Shown: positions 53,221 through 62,089, counted from the stretch's first letter. The stretch: DNA of 64,000 bases from Paenibacillus paeoniae (GCF_003388735.1 NZ_QUBQ01000002.1:861907-925906), one strand, 5' to 3'. Program-made: numbers and translations. The notes: generated by a model from the letters alone, not told the origin.

Positions 53221-54219
53221 TTACGAATTCAACTTCCTTTGCAGGTTTTCGAAAAAAACGTGATTTCCTTCTGAGAGCAAGTTTAATTGCGGACTCATAA
53301 TGGCACACAGCCTATTGATGCGCTCAATAAGAGGCGACCGAGTCTGCTCGGCATGCTCGAAAAAAGCTTTAAGAAAATCAGCGTTATAGATGGTTTGCTC
53401 GGTAATTGCATATAACGAGACTGTCTCTTCAATAATTGCCTGAACCTCAGGACTGTCGGCAGACTTTTTGGCCTCCAACGCTTGTGTCAATCGAGCATAG
53501 ATATGATCCAGCTTCTTGATCCATGTAGCTGCGTCATAGCGGGGTTGAAGCTCCTTAGTAAAGTATGAAAAATTGGTGTTTTTTACATCCTGAATGAATT
53601 GAGTGTCGTTTATGATCTCTTGCAGTTCATTCCAGGCTGCTATTTGTTGAGCTGTCGTTTTTTCTTGATTGACAATATATTTGTTAAAGTAATGCAGCAT
53701 AGGATCTTGCCATTCTGAAGGAACTTCGTCAAAGAGACCTGTTGCCACCACCTTCTCGGCAATAAACTGGTTTCGTTTTTCGACATTTGATGCTTTAGCT
53801 TGGACAAAATCATAGAGGTGTCGCATGGAATCCCCTTGTTGCTGCTTGGCTTGTTGTAAAATAGAGATCATATTGGTAAGCGCACTTACCTGTATGGAAA
53901 GAGATTCAATCTGCCAGTCAAGCGCTTTATCGACGGATAAAACTCCGGATAAGAGCTTACTGATTTCTTCAATGCTGAAATCCAGATATCGCAACGTTGA
54001 CGTAAGCTCTAAACGCCAAGTATCCTCCCCCGTATATAGCCGATGCCCTCCTTCGGTATGACTGGTCGGCTTTACTAACCCAATCTCATCGTAGTAACGA
54101 ATCGTTCTAACTTTAGATCCAATCATTTTAGCTACTTCACCAATCAGATAAGTTCTCTCTCCTATCCCAGAATCAGCAGACATTTGATTCCGCGTCTCGC
54201 TGTCTTCATTCGAATGCAA
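53221..54219 (-). CDS. MerR family transcriptional regulator
   Basis: Regulator of 332 residues. The MerR helix-turn-helix lies at about 23-95 (YLIGEVAKMIGSKVRTIRYYDEIGLVKPTSHTEGGHRLY), followed by a coiled coil (about 105-140) and a long helical C-terminal domain of about 190 residues that may bind an effector. TTG 54219 is the start, eight bases after AGGAGG. An inverted repeat upstream could be its own operator. Confidence 0.85.
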   Translation of the reverse strand: MHSNEDSETRNQMSADSGIGERTYLIGEVAKMIGSKVRTIRYYDEIGLVKPTSHTEGGHRLYTGEDTWRLELTSTLRYLDFSIEEISKLLSGVLSVDKALDWQIESLSIQVSALTNMISILQQAKQQQGDSMRHLYDFVQAKASNVEKRNQFIAEKVVATGLFDEVPSEWQDPMLHYFNKYIVNQEKTTAQQIAAWNELQEIINDTQFIQDVKNTNFSYFTKELQPRYDAATWIKKLDHIYARLTQALEAKKSADSPEVQAIIEETVSLYAITEQTIYNADFLKAFFEHAEQTRSPLIERINRLCAIMSPQLNLLSEGNHVFFENLQRKLNS

Positions 54220-54250
54220 GAAATCCGCCTCCTATTTCCCAAATAAATAT

Positions 54251-54265
54251 CTTCAGCAACTGAAG
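54251..54265. promoter_or_regulatory. Inverted repeat upstream of the MerR gene
   Basis: CTTCAG-CAA-CTGAAG, a perfect short palindrome about 30 bp before the MerR-type gene. Candidate autoregulatory site. Confidence 0.35.
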
Positions 54266-54422
54266 CTTTAGAACAATTATAACAGCAGCCCATGCCTGCT
54301 TGACGGCAGTGATCTGTTCTGGCTCCCACTTGGAGATAAATTGCTTTGAAACGGATATGATGCTCCAAGCGTAAACACTTCTAATAATCTAAATATTTCC
54401 CATCACACTAGGAGCGATTGAT

Positions 54423-54869
54423 TTGAATAAAAAATTTATTATTTTTGGCGGAATCATTGTAGTTGCGATTATACTACAATTTATTAATGTTGGTTTAGTA
54501 GGCAACAGTGTTGTAAGTAACATCCCCGTTTTGGGGGAGCTACTCACTTTAATTGATTTTTTATTTATATTCGACCATCTTAACCAAGGTCTTACTATTA
54601 GTAACATGCAACAATTCTTACTAAGAGTAGTAAGCCTTATTGCAACTTTATACACTGCAATAAAAATAAATGACCTTGGGCTTAATCGATTTAATGAGTT
54701 TTTCGGGGATGAGCGAATAATAAAATATATAACTATAGTTGCAGCAATCGTTATACATATGGTTATCTACTTCATCTTTCACAAAATGTACATTGAGACC
54801 ATCTTTGCACTTTTACATAGAATAACGGATGAACTAAATAAAATTAATGAGTTGTTAACGACATTCTAG
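54423..54869 (+). CDS. Small hypothetical membrane protein
   Basis: Protein of 148 residues with three or four hydrophobic segments (about 5-25, 35-52, 65-82, 100-120), mostly membrane-embedded. TTG 54423 lies behind AGGAGC. The gene is AT-richer than its surroundings. I do not recognise the family. Confidence 0.6.
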   Translation: MNKKFIIFGGIIVVAIILQFINVGLVGNSVVSNIPVLGELLTLIDFLFIFDHLNQGLTISNMQQFLLRVVSLIATLYTAIKINDLGLNRFNEFFGDERIIKYITIVAAIVIHMVIYFIFHKMYIETIFALLHRITDELNKINELLTTF

Positions 54870-54948
54870 AAAAATATCGGAAACGTACGATGCCATTCAA
54901 CAACCTGTCACAGCCCTCCAACCCGCGTCCGACGCGTCCTTATGCCCT

Positions 54949-55006
54949 CTACTCTTCCCCTGTCGCTACCAGATTCTCTCTATACGAGATCCCATCGCTC
55001 CAGCAT
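54949..55006 (-). pseudogene. Relic of a rhodanese 3' end
   Basis: Minus-strand translation DGISYRENLVATGEE then a stop, against DWISYSENPVATGDEE in the intact gene. Nucleotide identity is high around TATACGAGATCC. The upstream bases still encode YAG in another frame. Confidence 0.7.
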
Positions 55007-55163
55007 AATAATACTTAGAGTGGACGGAACTTGCAGCTGATTCTACTATTAAAGCATTAAATAATAGGCTACAAGCAACCATACTTACTGCATTTTAATA
55101 CGAGCTGTCACAAAACATACATTGCGGTGTTTAATAAATAGAATCAAAAAGAAAGGAGAGTCA

Positions 55164-55808
55164 ATGCTAGTGCAAGAGCAACCATACGAAGACTCTGATG
55201 AAGCATTAATTCGTGCAGTTCGAGACGGACAATTAGAGCAATATGCTGCGCTCATTAAAAGATATCAGCAGCGATTATATGTATACTGCTATCATCTGCT
55301 TATGCAAAGAGAGGAAGCAGAAGATGCTGTGCAGGACGTACTTATTAAGGGGTATGAGAAGCTGTCTTTGTATACGTACAATCAATCTTTTTCAGCATGG
55401 CTATATAAGATTGCTTATTATCATTGCCTTAACTTGCTTAGAAAACGGAAAGTGACCACCTTGATGATGAAGCTGCTTAAACCACTTGGTAATGAAAATG
55501 TAGATGATGGATATGCAATAGCAAGGCAAAAGGAAGTATTAACCCAAATGGAGTTTGCGCTACAGCAACTAACGTTAGTAGAAAGATCGCTAATTGTGCT
55601 CAGAGTGATAGAGAGACAATCCTATGACGAGATTAGCCAGAGTTTTCCCCAGTCGCCCACGGCACTACGCAAAAAAGCAGGACGATCCTTATCGAAGCTA
55701 AAGAAAATTTGGAAGGAACTGGAGGGAGTAGAAATTGAAGAACCGCACACACGCAGATTGGCACACGAATCTGACATTATTGGAAGAGCAATTACCCCAG
55801 ATCGATAG
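55164..55808 (+). CDS. RNA polymerase sigma factor, ECF type
   Basis: Sigma factor of 214 residues. Region 2 spans about 12-85 (DEALIRAVRDGQLEQYAALIKRYQQRLYVYCYHLLMQREEAEDAVQDVLIKGYEKL) and region 4 about 130-185 (QLTLVERSLIVLRVIERQSYDEISQSF, then SPTALRKKAGRSLSKLKK). ATG 55164 follows AAAGGAGAG. The next gene overlaps its 3' end by 74 bases and encodes a membrane protein that is probably its anti-sigma factor. Confidence 0.88.
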   Translation: MLVQEQPYEDSDEALIRAVRDGQLEQYAALIKRYQQRLYVYCYHLLMQREEAEDAVQDVLIKGYEKLSLYTYNQSFSAWLYKIAYYHCLNLLRKRKVTTLMMKLLKPLGNENVDDGYAIARQKEVLTQMEFALQQLTLVERSLIVLRVIERQSYDEISQSFPQSPTALRKKAGRSLSKLKKIWKELEGVEIEEPHTRRLAHESDIIGRAITPDR

Positions 55809-56649
55809 AACAGAAAGCATTATGGCTGCGATTCGATATAATAGCCAAAGCGGGCAACGGCATACGAGTACTTCGATCAAAAGCCTGAACAGAAAAAAAG
55901 TATGGTATATCTCCTTGATTGGGGCAACGATGTTGTTTGCATGCGGCTTTGGCTTCGCGGCGGCACAATCCTGGAAACTATTCACTCCGGATGGCGCGGT
56001 TACTGTAGAGCTTAGAAGTCTTCTTCATAACGAAGAGTCTGATTCTACATTAGATATCGCTGCATTGCAAAATATGCTTGCCGAAGGTGAAGCAGCTACA
56101 TTCTACATAAAGGACCAAAATCGTTACATCAGCCTGGCAAACGAACGACTCTATACAGATTATAAACCTTTTTCCTCGCAAATTGGCGACCGAGCACCAT
56201 TAAATGAGATTGGAGACAGCTTTGTATTTCAATCGGGTTTGTTGTTCCATGATTTGAACGATGAGATACCAAACGTAACTTCATGGAAAAATTCAATCAC
56301 CATAGGTGAAATTAGTTATCAATTGAAGGTGCTTGGTGAAGCGGTCGGCTATCAAGCAAACTACAAAAATGATTACGGAAAACAAGTATCTCTAAAAGTA
56401 TGGTTTCATGTACCTGACCAGACCATTTTTTCGACCGAAATGAATGATTTAGAGGTGGAGAAGATCAAAATCGGCGTAACAGAAGCCTTTTATTTAAAAG
56501 GACTCCATAGTTCCGCTCAACGTCTTATTTGGGGAGAAAATGATAACCAAAGTTACTATCGCCTTGATGACCTTTCTGTGGAAAAATTGTCTCGCGAACA
56601 TCTGATCGACATTGCATCTCCTTTGATCAACTATGAGAAATCCAATTAA
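55735..56649 (+). CDS. Probable anti-sigma factor, DUF4179-like membrane protein
   Basis: Protein of 304 residues: an N-terminal cytoplasmic part of about 55 residues (including LPQIDRTESIMAAIRYN), one membrane helix (VWYISLIGATMLFACGFGFAAA) and a large extracytoplasmic domain. This topology and the overlap with the sigma gene fit an anti-sigma factor that holds the sigma factor at the membrane until a signal arrives. TTG 55735 lies behind GGAGGGAG inside the sigma gene. Confidence 0.75.
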   Translation: MKNRTHADWHTNLTLLEEQLPQIDRTESIMAAIRYNSQSGQRHTSTSIKSLNRKKVWYISLIGATMLFACGFGFAAAQSWKLFTPDGAVTVELRSLLHNEESDSTLDIAALQNMLAEGEAATFYIKDQNRYISLANERLYTDYKPFSSQIGDRAPLNEIGDSFVFQSGLLFHDLNDEIPNVTSWKNSITIGEISYQLKVLGEAVGYQANYKNDYGKQVSLKVWFHVPDQTIFSTEMNDLEVEKIKIGVTEAFYLKGLHSSAQRLIWGENDNQSYYRLDDLSVEKLSREHLIDIASPLINYEKSN

Positions 56650-56718
56650 GCAATGAATCGATACGTCCAAAGAGAAAAGACAGTTCAGAAAAATGCTGAT
56701 AGGTTGACTTTTTAATAT

Positions 56719-56768
56719 GAAAGGCCGGTTACAGCCTCTCTCCAGTGAAGGGGCTAACCGGCCTTCTC
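56719..56768 (+). terminator. Terminator of the sigma/anti-sigma operon
   Basis: AAGGCCGGTT...AGCC and GGCT...AACCGGCCTT form a strong stem, followed by TCTCTG. Confidence 0.75.
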
Positions 56769-56849
56769 TGTGTACATGGAAGGGAGAGCGATGAATTGCT
56801 GGCGACGTATTGTTTGCGGCTTGTTGATAGTTGTCTGCACCAAAAAGGT

Positions 56850-56893
56850 TTGACATCCAATTAATACCATGATACCATCCATATGGATGGTAT
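56850..56893 (+). promoter_or_regulatory. Promoter with a perfect 22-bp palindrome over the -10
   Basis: TTGACA (56850-56855), 17 bases, TACCAT (56873-56878). ATACCATCCAT and its exact inverse ATGGATGGTAT abut at 56872-56893, covering the -10. Typical of autorepression by a dimeric regulator, here the following ribbon-helix-helix protein. Confidence 0.65.
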
Positions 56894-56922
56894 ATAGATG
56901 ATATTTGGAAGGATGTGCTTTC

Positions 56923-57303
56923 ATGTCGGAGACCGAGAAAATTACGCTAAATCTAGGTGCTGTTGATTTAGGTCAGATTGACCTACTGGTGGAGCAAGGC
57001 TTTTATACTAATCGAACAGATTTGATAAGAACTGGAATACGCAACCAAATCAACTTGCATGCCCATGAAATTAAGCAAATGACTCAACAAAAAGCCATAA
57101 CTATTGGTGTTCAGGTTCTAACCAATGACCACCTTGAATCCCTTTTAAAGCAAGACCAGAAACTTAATCTCAAGGTCGTTGGTATGCTTATCGTCGAACC
57201 ATCTGTCTCCATAGACTTGTTTAGAAAAGTCGTTGAAACAGCCAAAGTGTATGGCATTATTAAAGCTGACAATGAGATTAAAAAGGAAATTAGCCGACAT
57301 TAG
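56923..57303 (+). CDS. Ribbon-helix-helix transcriptional regulator (CopG/Arc-like)
   Basis: Protein of 126 residues. Residues about 5-45 (KITLNLGAVDLGQIDLLVEQGFYTNRTDLIRTGIRNQI) fit the ribbon-helix-helix fold: a strand then two helices, with RTDLIRTGIR as the second helix. The C-terminal part may mediate tetramer formation. ATG 56923 follows GGAAGGA by nine bases. The palindrome over its own promoter suggests autorepression. No toxin gene is adjacent, so it is not an obvious antitoxin. Confidence 0.75.
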   Translation: MSETEKITLNLGAVDLGQIDLLVEQGFYTNRTDLIRTGIRNQINLHAHEIKQMTQQKAITIGVQVLTNDHLESLLKQDQKLNLKVVGMLIVEPSVSIDLFRKVVETAKVYGIIKADNEIKKEISRH

Positions 57304-57375
57304 TATAACCTTCTAAACGCTGATCTTCGTTATATGAGTTATAGTCATACTTGTTCGCTTCTTTACTATAAACCT

Positions 57376-57410
57376 ACTTGTTGCCGCCATCCTTTGGCGG
57401 CATTTTTTCA
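57376..57410 (+). terminator. Terminator of the ribbon-helix-helix gene
   Basis: TGCCGCC, ATCCTTT, GGCGGCA, followed by TTTTTT. Confidence 0.8.
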
Positions 57411-57455
57411 TTCATATTGAGGGGAGCGATTCATATGCAGATGTAACAGCAACGA

Positions 57456-57512
57456 TTAACGCTTCTCTTCGTCCCCTACCGAAACCGGATTCTCCTCATA
57501 AGGTATCCATTA
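57456..57512 (-). pseudogene. Relic of a rhodanese 3' end
   Basis: Minus-strand translation WIPYEENPVSVGDEEKR then a stop, against WISYSENPVATGDEENA in the intact gene, with the stop codon in the same place. A 14-base run TTCTCTTCGTCCCC is identical. Confidence 0.7.
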
Positions 57513-57567
57513 AAAATGGGGACTACGCTTTTATGCCTTTGGAACTGCTAGGCACTTGAAAAAGGAA

Positions 57568-57617
57568 CAACAAAGAGGACTGCAACAGCCTGCCTCTCAG
57601 CAGCCTGTCGCAGCCCC
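57568..57617 (-). repeat. Hairpin repeat, likely terminator of the small secreted protein gene
   Basis: GGGGCTGCGACAGGCTG pairs with CAGGCTGTTGCAGTCCTC on the minus strand, followed by TTTGTTG. Same family as 34078-34123 and 58881-58929. Confidence 0.55.
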
Positions 57618-57644
57618 AAACTCGCATATGATGCAACGACAATA

Positions 57645-58034
57645 TTAATATTTTGGCTGTAAATAAAACATAGGAACAGATCCATAGCTACCTTGGAATT
57701 GGGCTTGTATAACTACAGGATTACCATAGGGAAAAGTATGAGTTGCTGAACAGCAATAAAGATCGGGACTGTTAACCGTAGCGTATCCGCCGGCGTTGAG
57801 CGTGACGGTAAGGGTGGAGCCGTAGACAGGTTCGCGCTGCCCCCAAGGTCCTTTGTACATCAAAGTGACGGTCACTTGAGTATTCGGTTCTCCCGAAAGA
57901 GTCACTGAATAGGAATACTTAGAGTGATCTGGCAGCCCATATCTTGTATCTACTGATTCTGCAGTATAAGCGGCAGAAGCCGAGCTGGAGAAAGCAAACA
58001 TAGCAATGAGGACCATTAATATTACCTTTTTCAT
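57645..58034 (-). CDS. Small secreted protein of unknown function
   Basis: Exported protein of 129 residues: signal peptide MKKVILMVLIAMFAFSSSASA, then a beta-rich mature part of about 108 residues (YSYSVTLSGEPNTQVTVTLMYKG; LTVTLNAGGYATVNSPDLYCCSA) with an adjacent Cys pair. ATG 58034 follows GGAGGTG. The pattern suggests an immunoglobulin-like fold; the family was not recognised. Confidence 0.7.
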   Translation of the reverse strand: MKKVILMVLIAMFAFSSSASAAYTAESVDTRYGLPDHSKYSYSVTLSGEPNTQVTVTLMYKGPWGQREPVYGSTLTVTLNAGGYATVNSPDLYCCSATHTFPYGNPVVIQAQFQGSYGSVPMFYLQPKY

Positions 58035-58293
58035 TATTCTCACCTCCTCTCTGTGAAGGGTAATCATAAAGAAATCAGCGCGCTCGTCGATGGAATAACT
58101 AGTAAATTAATTACATTATATAAAAAAAGGGATAAATAAGAAACAAAAACTTCATTCCGCGATGCATCCTATTGAAACGGACACGCGTCGATGCCTTTCC
58201 AGTTTCTTAACGCACGGATGAACAATTGGGCCTTAATCTATATTCACATCCCTCGCCACAACCCACGGGGAATAAGATAGAAATTAGGGACAG

Positions 58294-58791
58294 CTATTTC
58301 AAGTGGCTTGTGTTTGACGTTAATAAATTTTCAATCTGGTCCATATGATGCTGATCATGCTCAATTAAACCAACCACAAAATCAAAAATAACAAAGGTTG
58401 TCCCATCTGCGTCCACGAAAGAATGCCTTAGACTTTGCTCTGAAATTTGGTTCAGCTTTTGTATGAACAGCTCTCTTGTTTCAATTACAAGCTCAAAAAG
58501 CTCATTAGCAGCTCGCTCCTTGGCAATTTGCATAGAGTTGTGATTAAAACTGTCGACTTCTATTAAATCACTTGATGTAATGACCGCTTTTTCCTGACGC
58601 GCTGCTACTGGAGTAATCGCGTATTCGAAATAATATTGATCCCAAACCATAATATGAGCCATGATCTCCTTAGGAGACCACTTCCCTGGTGCAATCGGAC
58701 TTGACAACTCCGCCTCAGAATACGATTTTAATCCTTCTGCAAATGTAATAAGACGCTTAAATTCATGCACTAGTTGTTCTCTATTTTCCAT
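58294..58791 (-). CDS. DinB-like four-helix protein
   Basis: Protein of 165 residues in the DinB/YfiT-like superfamily. LSSPIAPGKWSPKEIMAHIMVWDQYYFEYA carries the first metal-binding His, and VVGLIEHDQHHMDQIENLL the later pair. Members bind a divalent metal, and some act as thiol-dependent transferases; the substrate here is unknown. ATG follows AAAGGGG. Confidence 0.82.
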   Translation of the reverse strand: MENREQLVHEFKRLITFAEGLKSYSEAELSSPIAPGKWSPKEIMAHIMVWDQYYFEYAITPVAARQEKAVITSSDLIEVDSFNHNSMQIAKERAANELFELVIETRELFIQKLNQISEQSLRHSFVDADGTTFVIFDFVVGLIEHDQHHMDQIENLLTSNTSHLK

Positions 58792-58880
58792 AAGAATCCC
58801 CTTTGCTAGGTTTATTTAATTTACTACGCTTAAAGAATTGTATCCCTTAAAGTGAACTTTAAGTCAAGTTGTTACAAAAA

Positions 58881-58929
58881 CAAAAAAAGAGCCGTAACAG
58901 CCTGCCCACTGGCAATCTGCTGCAGCCCC
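58881..58929 (-). repeat. Hairpin repeat with T-run
   Basis: Minus strand GGCTGCAGCAGATTGCC pairs with GGCAGGCTGTTACGGCT around AGTG, followed by seven Ts after CTC. It lies downstream of the rhodanese-tail relic at 59095. Confidence 0.5.
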
Positions 58930-59094
58930 ACACACGCGTCCTACGTACCTTCCTTCCGCGTCCGCAAACCGGTTGATCATCATTTGATTTTTGCTCAGAA
59001 GCGATTTAAACGGCTCACGTCTTTTATCCAATATTTCTTTGCTCATCCGACTCATCCGTACATGAACGATTGACTTCAGTTGAAATCATCTTAG

Positions 59095-59131
59095 ATCGCC
59101 ATTTTTTCACTAAATCCAATCGCTCCAACTA
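59095..59131 (-). pseudogene. Relic of a rhodanese 3' end
   Basis: Minus-strand translation SWSDWI then stops, identical to SWSDWI of the intact gene over six residues; ATCCAATCGCTCCA is shared exactly. Downstream bases match only with gaps. Confidence 0.5.
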
Positions 59132-59428
59132 TTGATTCTGTCCTGAACCTGGTTACAGACTTGAAGTCGTGGCATGTACAGACTCTTTGAATCGACAGCT
59201 TCATTACATTGCCGCCACAGTTAACCAAGGATCGTCTTTCCCGCCAACAAGCAAAAACGTGGATTACGACACGCCAGCGCCATTGGCTCGGAGAGATCGG
59301 GGCGAGGCGAAACGGTACAACCCTACGTTGCACGTCAGATGGTGGGAAAACTCCACGAACTCAGCAAAAGGCTTGCATAAACGAGCGTAAACCATAAAGA
59401 TACCCTAGAGACCGTACCAGAAAGAGTC
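59132..59428. other. Region without a recognised gene
   Basis: About 300 bases open in two plus-strand frames (about 60-70 codons each) but without a ribosome binding site or family resemblance. Possibly decayed coding sequence. Confidence 0.3.
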
Positions 59429-59535
59429 GCGTAAAAAGAGTAAGAAAAGTAAACCTAAATACATCTCAAAGAAAAAATGTATCCAAACATACATAGCTAC
59501 AAAAAGGTATGTATTAGAGCTTACTCTTTTTACGC
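59429..59535. repeat. 107-bp element with 16-bp terminal inverted repeats
   Basis: GCGTAAAAAGAGTAAG at 59429-59444 and its exact inverse at 59520-59535; the interior has a further ATACAT/ATGTAT pair. Could be a miniature inverted-repeat element or a large RNA hairpin. No gene inside. Confidence 0.5.
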
Positions 59536-59855
59536 CGCGCCTGACCCTCGGGCGCCGCTGTGGCCATTCTCTGGAACAGAACGAAGCAGTCCTACACCAT
59601 CTACTTGAGGGGACCCTCCCTTTATGCTGTATCGCTACCCATGTATTATGTCCTCTGCAAACCTTCTTCTTCTTTAGCTCCCTGAGCTTGGCGGCTCTAA
59701 GAGCATGTAGCTCTTGCCCTGACTAAGAAGAGGAATACATCGTCCACGCCTCTTCAACTGCCCACCACCAGCGGGCTCCTTAATTCCTGCTACTGCTTTT
59801 GCCAGTATTTTAAACTTCATTTGGCTTCTTCGTAAATGTTCATACTAGTAACTTA
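59536..59855. other. Region without a recognised gene
   Basis: About 320 bases. On the minus strand a 48-codon frame (MKFKILAKAVAGIKEPAGGG at its start, from about 59818) has no ribosome binding site. The short AAGAGC/GCTCTT hairpin near 59700-59716 hints at possible RNA structure. Confidence 0.25.
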
Positions 59856-59886
59856 AAAAAGCCTGGAACACATGTTCCAGGCTAAA
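59856..59886 (-). terminator. Terminator of the second DinB-like gene
   Basis: AGCCTGGAACA and TGTTCCAGGCT form a perfect stem followed by TTTTTT on the minus strand. Confidence 0.85.
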
Positions 59887-59910
59887 GTCCATTATCTCCA
59901 TAAAAAAAGA

Positions 59911-60429
59911 TTACTGGCTTAACGTATACAGATAAAAACCATAGTCTGTCGGTGTTCCCGGATGTCCCAATTGCCGAAGCATGGCGGTCACATTACCGCG
60001 GTGGTATGTTCCATGGTTCACGAGATGCTGAATATAATCCACACACCGGGCATTGAACGCTCCGGAAGGGTAAATGACCTCGATGTCCTCATGCTGTTCA
60101 ATGAATAACCGAAACTTATCGGTCAGATCAATCATCATCTGACTTAACTCTTCGATGCGCCTTCCTTTGGTTTCTGCTACTGCAGAATCGATCGAGTCTT
60201 TCAGGTTCTCCAAATACTCAGCCGACATGTCAGTGACGCCACCCGCAACAAAAAAAGACAACCAACCTCGATCAATTACGTAAATATGAACCATTGTATC
60301 GAAGATAGTCGGAAATACACTGACAATCTCCTTGCGGTATACTTCCTCTGAAAGCTGCTGTAAATATTCGCAAATCTTCCGGTTCGCCCAAACGTGATAT
60401 TCGAACTGCTGCAATGCATACTTCTTCAA
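59911..60429 (-). CDS. DinB-like four-helix protein
   Basis: Protein of 172 residues from TTG 60429, seven bases after AAAGGGG. DinB family features are FEYHVWANRKICEYLQQL in helix 1, FDTMVHIYVIDRGWLSFF with a metal-binding His, and VDYIQHLVNHGTYHRGNVTAMLRQLG with the later two His. Likely a metal-binding, perhaps thiol-related enzyme. Second DinB-like gene in this accessory region, not closely similar to that at 58294. Confidence 0.82.
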   Translation of the reverse strand: MKKYALQQFEYHVWANRKICEYLQQLSEEVYRKEIVSVFPTIFDTMVHIYVIDRGWLSFFVAGGVTDMSAEYLENLKDSIDSAVAETKGRRIEELSQMMIDLTDKFRLFIEQHEDIEVIYPSGAFNARCVDYIQHLVNHGTYHRGNVTAMLRQLGHPGTPTDYGFYLYTLSQ

Positions 60430-60691
60430 ATCGGTTTCCCCTTTCGATTGGGGAATCACGCAGTTTAAGGGCGATTATGCGCTAGTCCCTTTACAAATTT
60501 GCCCGTAGTTAATTGTTGTTTTCATTTTAAACGCCTCCTGGATATTCATCTGAGTCCATGCTAACACAATCGATTATCAAGTACAATTGGGCAGGACATG
60601 TACAAATTAGAGTTCATCCGAAAATGGAATTTGGAAGCATGGGAGCGTTGACTTTCTGTTGACTTCGACACACCCCAGCCCAACGCAAAGA

Positions 60692-60718
60692 AGTACATCG
60701 CCACATGAACGATGTACT
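60692..60718 (-). terminator. Weak hairpin after the rhodanese gene
   Basis: AGTACATCG and CGATGTACT pair, followed by TCTTTG on the minus strand. Confidence 0.45.
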
Positions 60719-60742
60719 CCGAATCACATACTGCTATGTTCA

Positions 60743-61588
60743 TTAAGCGTTCTCTTCGTCCCCCGTCGCCACCGGATTCTCGCTATACGAGATCCAATCG
60801 CTCCAGCTACCTGCGTACAACTTCACATTGGTAAAACCCGCTTCCTGCAGAGCGATCACATTCGGAGTCGCCGTAACGCCTGAGCCGCAATACACGATGA
60901 GCTCGCGGTTTTTGTCCAAATCGGCGAAGCGCTCAGCTTGCTCATCTGCAACCTTCCAGCTGCCGGTTACCGTCAGTCCGTCCTTCCAGAAGCGATTAAT
61001 AGCTCCCGGAATATGGCCTGCCACTCGGTCAATCGGTTCCACCTCGCCACGATAACGTGGCGTCTCTCGGGAATCGATCAGCGTGACGCCTTCTCTCCCC
61101 AGCAGCTCCTGTACCTGATCCATCTCTACCAGCATCGTATGTTCAACGATTGCCAGGAATTTCACAGGAGTCGGCTCCGCAATCTCATCCGTTACCGGAT
61201 GCCCGGCACTCGTCCACGCAGCGAATCCTTGGTCCATCACATATACATGCTCATGGCCCAAATACTTCAACAGCCACCACAGCCGGGAAGCCATCGCTCC
61301 ACCTTGGTCATCATAAGCCACTACTTTCGTCTCATTGCCAATCCCTGCGAGACTAAGCGCAACCGTCAGATCAAATATATCCGGCAACGGATGCCGACCG
61401 CCATGCTCATCCACAGGTGCGGATAGATCCTTCTCTAAATCCAAATAGACGGCCCCCGGAATATGCGATGCTTCATAAGCCTCACGTCCAGCGTCCGGTT
61501 TGCCAAGCACAAAGCGGCAATCCGCGATAACGACATTTGGCTCTCCCATATGTTCCTTAACCCATGCCATTGATACGATATTATTCAT
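60743..61588 (-). CDS. Rhodanese-type sulfurtransferase (thiosulfate/3-mercaptopyruvate)
   Basis: Cytoplasmic enzyme of 281 residues with two rhodanese domains. The N-terminal inactive one spans about 8-125 (VVIADCRFVLGKPDAGREAYEASHIPGAVYLDLEKDLS) and the catalytic C-terminal one about 160-272. Catalytic Cys234 lies in VYCGSGVTATPN; the CGSGVT loop is typical of 3-mercaptopyruvate sulfurtransferases. It transfers sulfur to cyanide or thiol acceptors. Its 3' end, encoding KLYAGSWSDWISYSENPVAT, appears as five decayed copies elsewhere in the window. Confidence 0.92.
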   Translation of the reverse strand: MNNIVSMAWVKEHMGEPNVVIADCRFVLGKPDAGREAYEASHIPGAVYLDLEKDLSAPVDEHGGRHPLPDIFDLTVALSLAGIGNETKVVAYDDQGGAMASRLWWLLKYLGHEHVYVMDQGFAAWTSAGHPVTDEIAEPTPVKFLAIVEHTMLVEMDQVQELLGREGVTLIDSRETPRYRGEVEPIDRVAGHIPGAINRFWKDGLTVTGSWKVADEQAERFADLDKNRELIVYCGSGVTATPNVIALQEAGFTNVKLYAGSWSDWISYSENPVATGDEENA

Positions 61589-61936
61589 ATTATATTCCGT
61601 CCTTTCTCATACAACCCATGCGTCCTATTATACGGATTTTTGCCTCCGCACAAAAGTCCGCTATGTCTTATTTATAGCGATCATAAAAAATCCGCTGCGC
61701 ATGTAAAGATACAGCGCAACGGATTCGGATTATTTACAAAAAATTCTATGAATCTTATAGCCAGAAACGATACGCAGCTTGCAGCCGCGCCCAGTTTCGT
61801 TGTATCATGGATATGAAACACAAATAGCCCTTTGTGCGAAAAAGGGACATGCGAGCGATGACAAGGTGCGAACTTGGATATCGCCTTGCTGTATTCCATT
61901 TGTGTCTTCCATTAACCCCATAAGGAGGTGTCCGCA
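61589..61936. other. Intergenic region
   Basis: About 350 bases with the rhodanese promoter and a hairpin ATCCGCTGCGC/GCGCAACGGAT at 61688-61724. No gene seen. Confidence 0.35.
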
Positions 61937-62083
61937 ATGGCTAAAGACGTTCTTTGTGAAGTCAACTCCTGCCGTCACTGGAGCAACGGCAACAAGTGTG
62001 CTGCTGAACAGATTTACATCGTATCCAAGCAGCAAGCAAGCACATCGTCGGAAACAGATTGCCAAACGTTCGAAATTAAATAA
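61937..62083 (+). CDS. DUF1540 domain-containing protein
   Basis: Small protein of 48 residues, MAKDVLCEVNSCRHWSNGNK at the start, with four Cys (C7, C12, C21, C42) in the DUF1540 pattern V-x-C-x4-C-x-W-x3-N-x-C-x-A. These small Cys-rich proteins are common in spore formers and may bind metal; the function is unknown. ATG 61937 follows AAGGAGG. Confidence 0.85.
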   Translation: MAKDVLCEVNSCRHWSNGNKCAAEQIYIVSKQQASTSSETDCQTFEIK

Positions 62084-62089
62084 AGCAAT

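Noticed and set aside
57409..57560. Plus-strand open stretch ending in KVSIKNGDYAFMPLELLGT
   Set aside because: It reads across the rhodanese-tail relic, where the minus-strand translation fits better; no start signal.
59169..59397. Two overlapping plus-strand frames of 60-75 codons, considered as transposase remnants
   Set aside because: No transposase motif could be identified and neither has a ribosome binding site.
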